DNA of 6,858 bases from DASXTS01 sp036505275 (GTDB taxonomy: Bacteria; Actinomycetota; Actinomycetes; Mycobacteriales; Pseudonocardiaceae), in the NCBI GenBank assembly GCA_036505275.1, contig DASXTS010000013.1:1-6858 (forward strand), in the 5' to 3' direction. The notes beneath the pieces were generated by a model. The model had not been told where the DNA came from. It did no database searches and saw only the letters and a program-made list of their open reading frames with translations. The position numbers were made by a program, and so were the translations under genes. The stretch's first letter is position 1; every line of letters begins with the position of its first letter. Below, one piece after another: positions 5,781-6,858 of the stretch.

Positions 5781-6858
5781 ATGGATCGCCAGCAGGACTT
5801 CGTGCTGCGCACGCTCGAGGAACGCGACATCCGCTTCGTGCGGCTGTGGTTCACCGACGTGCTGGGTTTCCTCAAGTCGGTGGCCGTCGCGCCGGCCGAA
5901 CTCGAGGGCGCGTTCGCGGAGGGCATCGGATTCGACGGCTCCGCGATCGAGGGCTTCGCCAGGGTCTACGAGTCGGACATGGTGGCCAAGCCCGACCCGT
6001 CGACGTTCCAGGTGCTGCCCTGGGAGACCCCGGACGGCGGGCTGTACTCGGCGCGCATGTTCTGCGACATCACGATGCCGGACGGCTCGCCGTCATGGGC
6101 CGACCCGCGGCACGTGCTGCGCCGCGCGCTGTCGCGGGCCGCGGAGGCCGGGTTCACCTGCTACGTGCACCCGGAGATCGAGTTCTTCCTGTTCAAGAGC
6201 CTGCCGGGGGACGGAACGCCGCCCGAGCCGGCGGACACCGGCGGCTACTTCGACCAGGCCTCGCACGACGCCGCGCCGCACTTCCGGCGGCACGCCATCG
6301 AGGCGCTGGAGGCCATGGGCATCTCGGTGGAGTTCAGCCACCACGAGGGCGCCCCCGGCCAGCAGGAGATCGACCTGCGCTACGCCGACGCACTCACCAT
6401 GGCCGACAACGTGATGACCTTCCGGTACACGGTCAAGGAGGTGGCGCTGACCCAGGGCGTGCGCGCCTCGTTCATGCCAAAGCCGTTCGCGGACTGGCCC
6501 GGCTCGGCCATGCACACACACATCAGCCTGTTCGAGGGCGACCGCAACGCCTTCCATGACGCCGACGACCCGTTCGAACTCTCCGAGACCGGCAAGGCGT
6601 TCGTGGCCGGCGTCCTGCGACACGCCCGCGAGATCACCGCGGTGACCAACCAGTGGGTCAACTCCTACAAGCGGCTGATCATCGGTGGCGAGGCGCCGAC
6701 CACCGTGTGCTGGGGTCACGCCAACCGGTCTGCCCTGGTCAGGGTGCCGATGTACTCGCCGGGCAAGGCATCCACCCGTCGCGTCGAGATCCGCTCCCTG
6801 GACTCGGCGTGCAACCCGTACCTGGCCTACGCGGTGATCCTGGCCGCCGGGCTGCGCG
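5781..6858 (+). CDS. glnA2: GlnA2-type glutamine synthetase-family enzyme, 3' partial
   Basis: The first 359 codons of a class I glutamine synthetase-family protein, cut by the right edge; the M. tuberculosis GlnA2 (Rv2222c) is about 446 residues, so roughly 90 are missing. The N-terminus (FVLRTLEERDIRFVRLWFTD) is nearly the same as GlnA2 as I recall it. Key features: GFDGSAIEGF, metal-binding HPEIEF (Glu132, Glu134), HHEGAPGQQE (188-196 region), GSAMHTHISLF, and the NSYKRL to NRSALVRVP nucleotide and glutamate region. The enzyme would ligate an amine to the gamma-carboxyl of glutamate using ATP in the cytoplasm. Streptomyces GlnA2 and GlnA3 are gamma-glutamylpolyamine synthetases rather than true glutamine synthetases, so polyamine use is possible. 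The region that would hold an adenylylation tyrosine lies beyond the window. The start has a leaderless promoter box. Confidence 0.92.
   Translation, partial: MDRQQDFVLRTLEERDIRFVRLWFTDVLGFLKSVAVAPAELEGAFAEGIGFDGSAIEGFARVYESDMVAKPDPSTFQVLPWETPDGGLYSARMFCDITMPDGSPSWADPRHVLRRALSRAAEAGFTCYVHPEIEFFLFKSLPGDGTPPEPADTGGYFDQASHDAAPHFRRHAIEALEAMGISVEFSHHEGAPGQQEIDLRYADALTMADNVMTFRYTVKEVALTQGVRASFMPKPFADWPGSAMHTHISLFEGDRNAFHDADDPFELSETGKAFVAGVLRHAREITAVTNQWVNSYKRLIIGGEAPTTVCWGHANRSALVRVPMYSPGKASTRRVEIRSLDSACNPYLAYAVILAAGLR

Noticed and set aside
5219..6559. A 446-residue plus-strand frame spanning antisense lprG, the promoter region and glnA2
   Set aside because: It crosses two well-supported genes and a divergent promoter region, and the translation is Arg/Ala-rich without motifs.
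1..6858. CRISPR arrays, tRNA or rRNA genes, insertion sequences, toxin-antitoxin or defence genes
   Set aside because: I looked for regularly spaced repeats, cloverleaf-like stretches, terminal inverted repeats and recognisable proteins of these classes and saw none.

Overview
The window comes from the chromosome of a high-GC Gram-positive bacterium (Actinomycetota). The coding regions have near-exclusive G/C at third codon positions, use GTG starts, and appear to use leaderless promoters. The proteins are closest, from memory, to mycobacterial ones, but with divergences and insertions that suggest a non-mycobacterial relative. A Pseudonocardiales-like organism is my best inference; no rRNA or other marker is present to confirm it.

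Layout, left to right. (1) A minus-strand gene running off the left edge (1-502) encodes a small membrane protein with a proline/tryptophan-rich N-terminus. It has a good Shine-Dalgarno site and a sigma70-type promoter, and its base composition is less extreme than its neighbours'. (2) A gene-free stretch of about 360 bp (515-874) follows. (3) A plus-strand exported lipoprotein protease of the S33 alpha/beta-hydrolase family (875-2449) looks orthologous to mycobacterial Hip1/CaeA (Rv2224c). (4) A hairpin lies at the convergent junction (2462-2501). (5) A tight three-gene minus-strand operon, in transcription order: lprG-like lipoprotein (4987-5679), P55/Rv1410-like MFS lipid exporter (3337-4968), and PptH-like metallophosphoesterase (2498-3340). 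The first two genes are 18 nt apart and the last two overlap by GTGA. (6) A 101-bp divergent promoter region (5680-5780). (7) A plus-strand glnA2-type glutamine synthetase-family gene (5781 onward) is cut by the right edge.

How the parts fit. LprG and P55 form a known lipid/lipoglycan export pair in mycobacteria: the lipoprotein carries triacylated lipids that the transporter moves out of the inner membrane. Here a homologue of PptH, the hydrolase that removes 4'-phosphopantetheine from carrier proteins, is translationally coupled to the transporter. In M. tuberculosis pptH instead sits beside pptT. In M. tuberculosis hip1 also lies upstream of glnA2 on the same strand (Rv2224c, Rv2223c, Rv2222c). 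The window keeps that order and orientation but has the lprG-p55-pptH operon between them in the opposite direction. This rearranged neighbourhood, the repeat-derived insertions in the transporter (including a Trp/Arg-rich N-terminal tail), a 24-bp perfect palindrome in lprG, and twin leaderless promoters with identical geometry are the most notable observations. I found no CRISPR array, tRNA, rRNA, insertion sequence or defence system.
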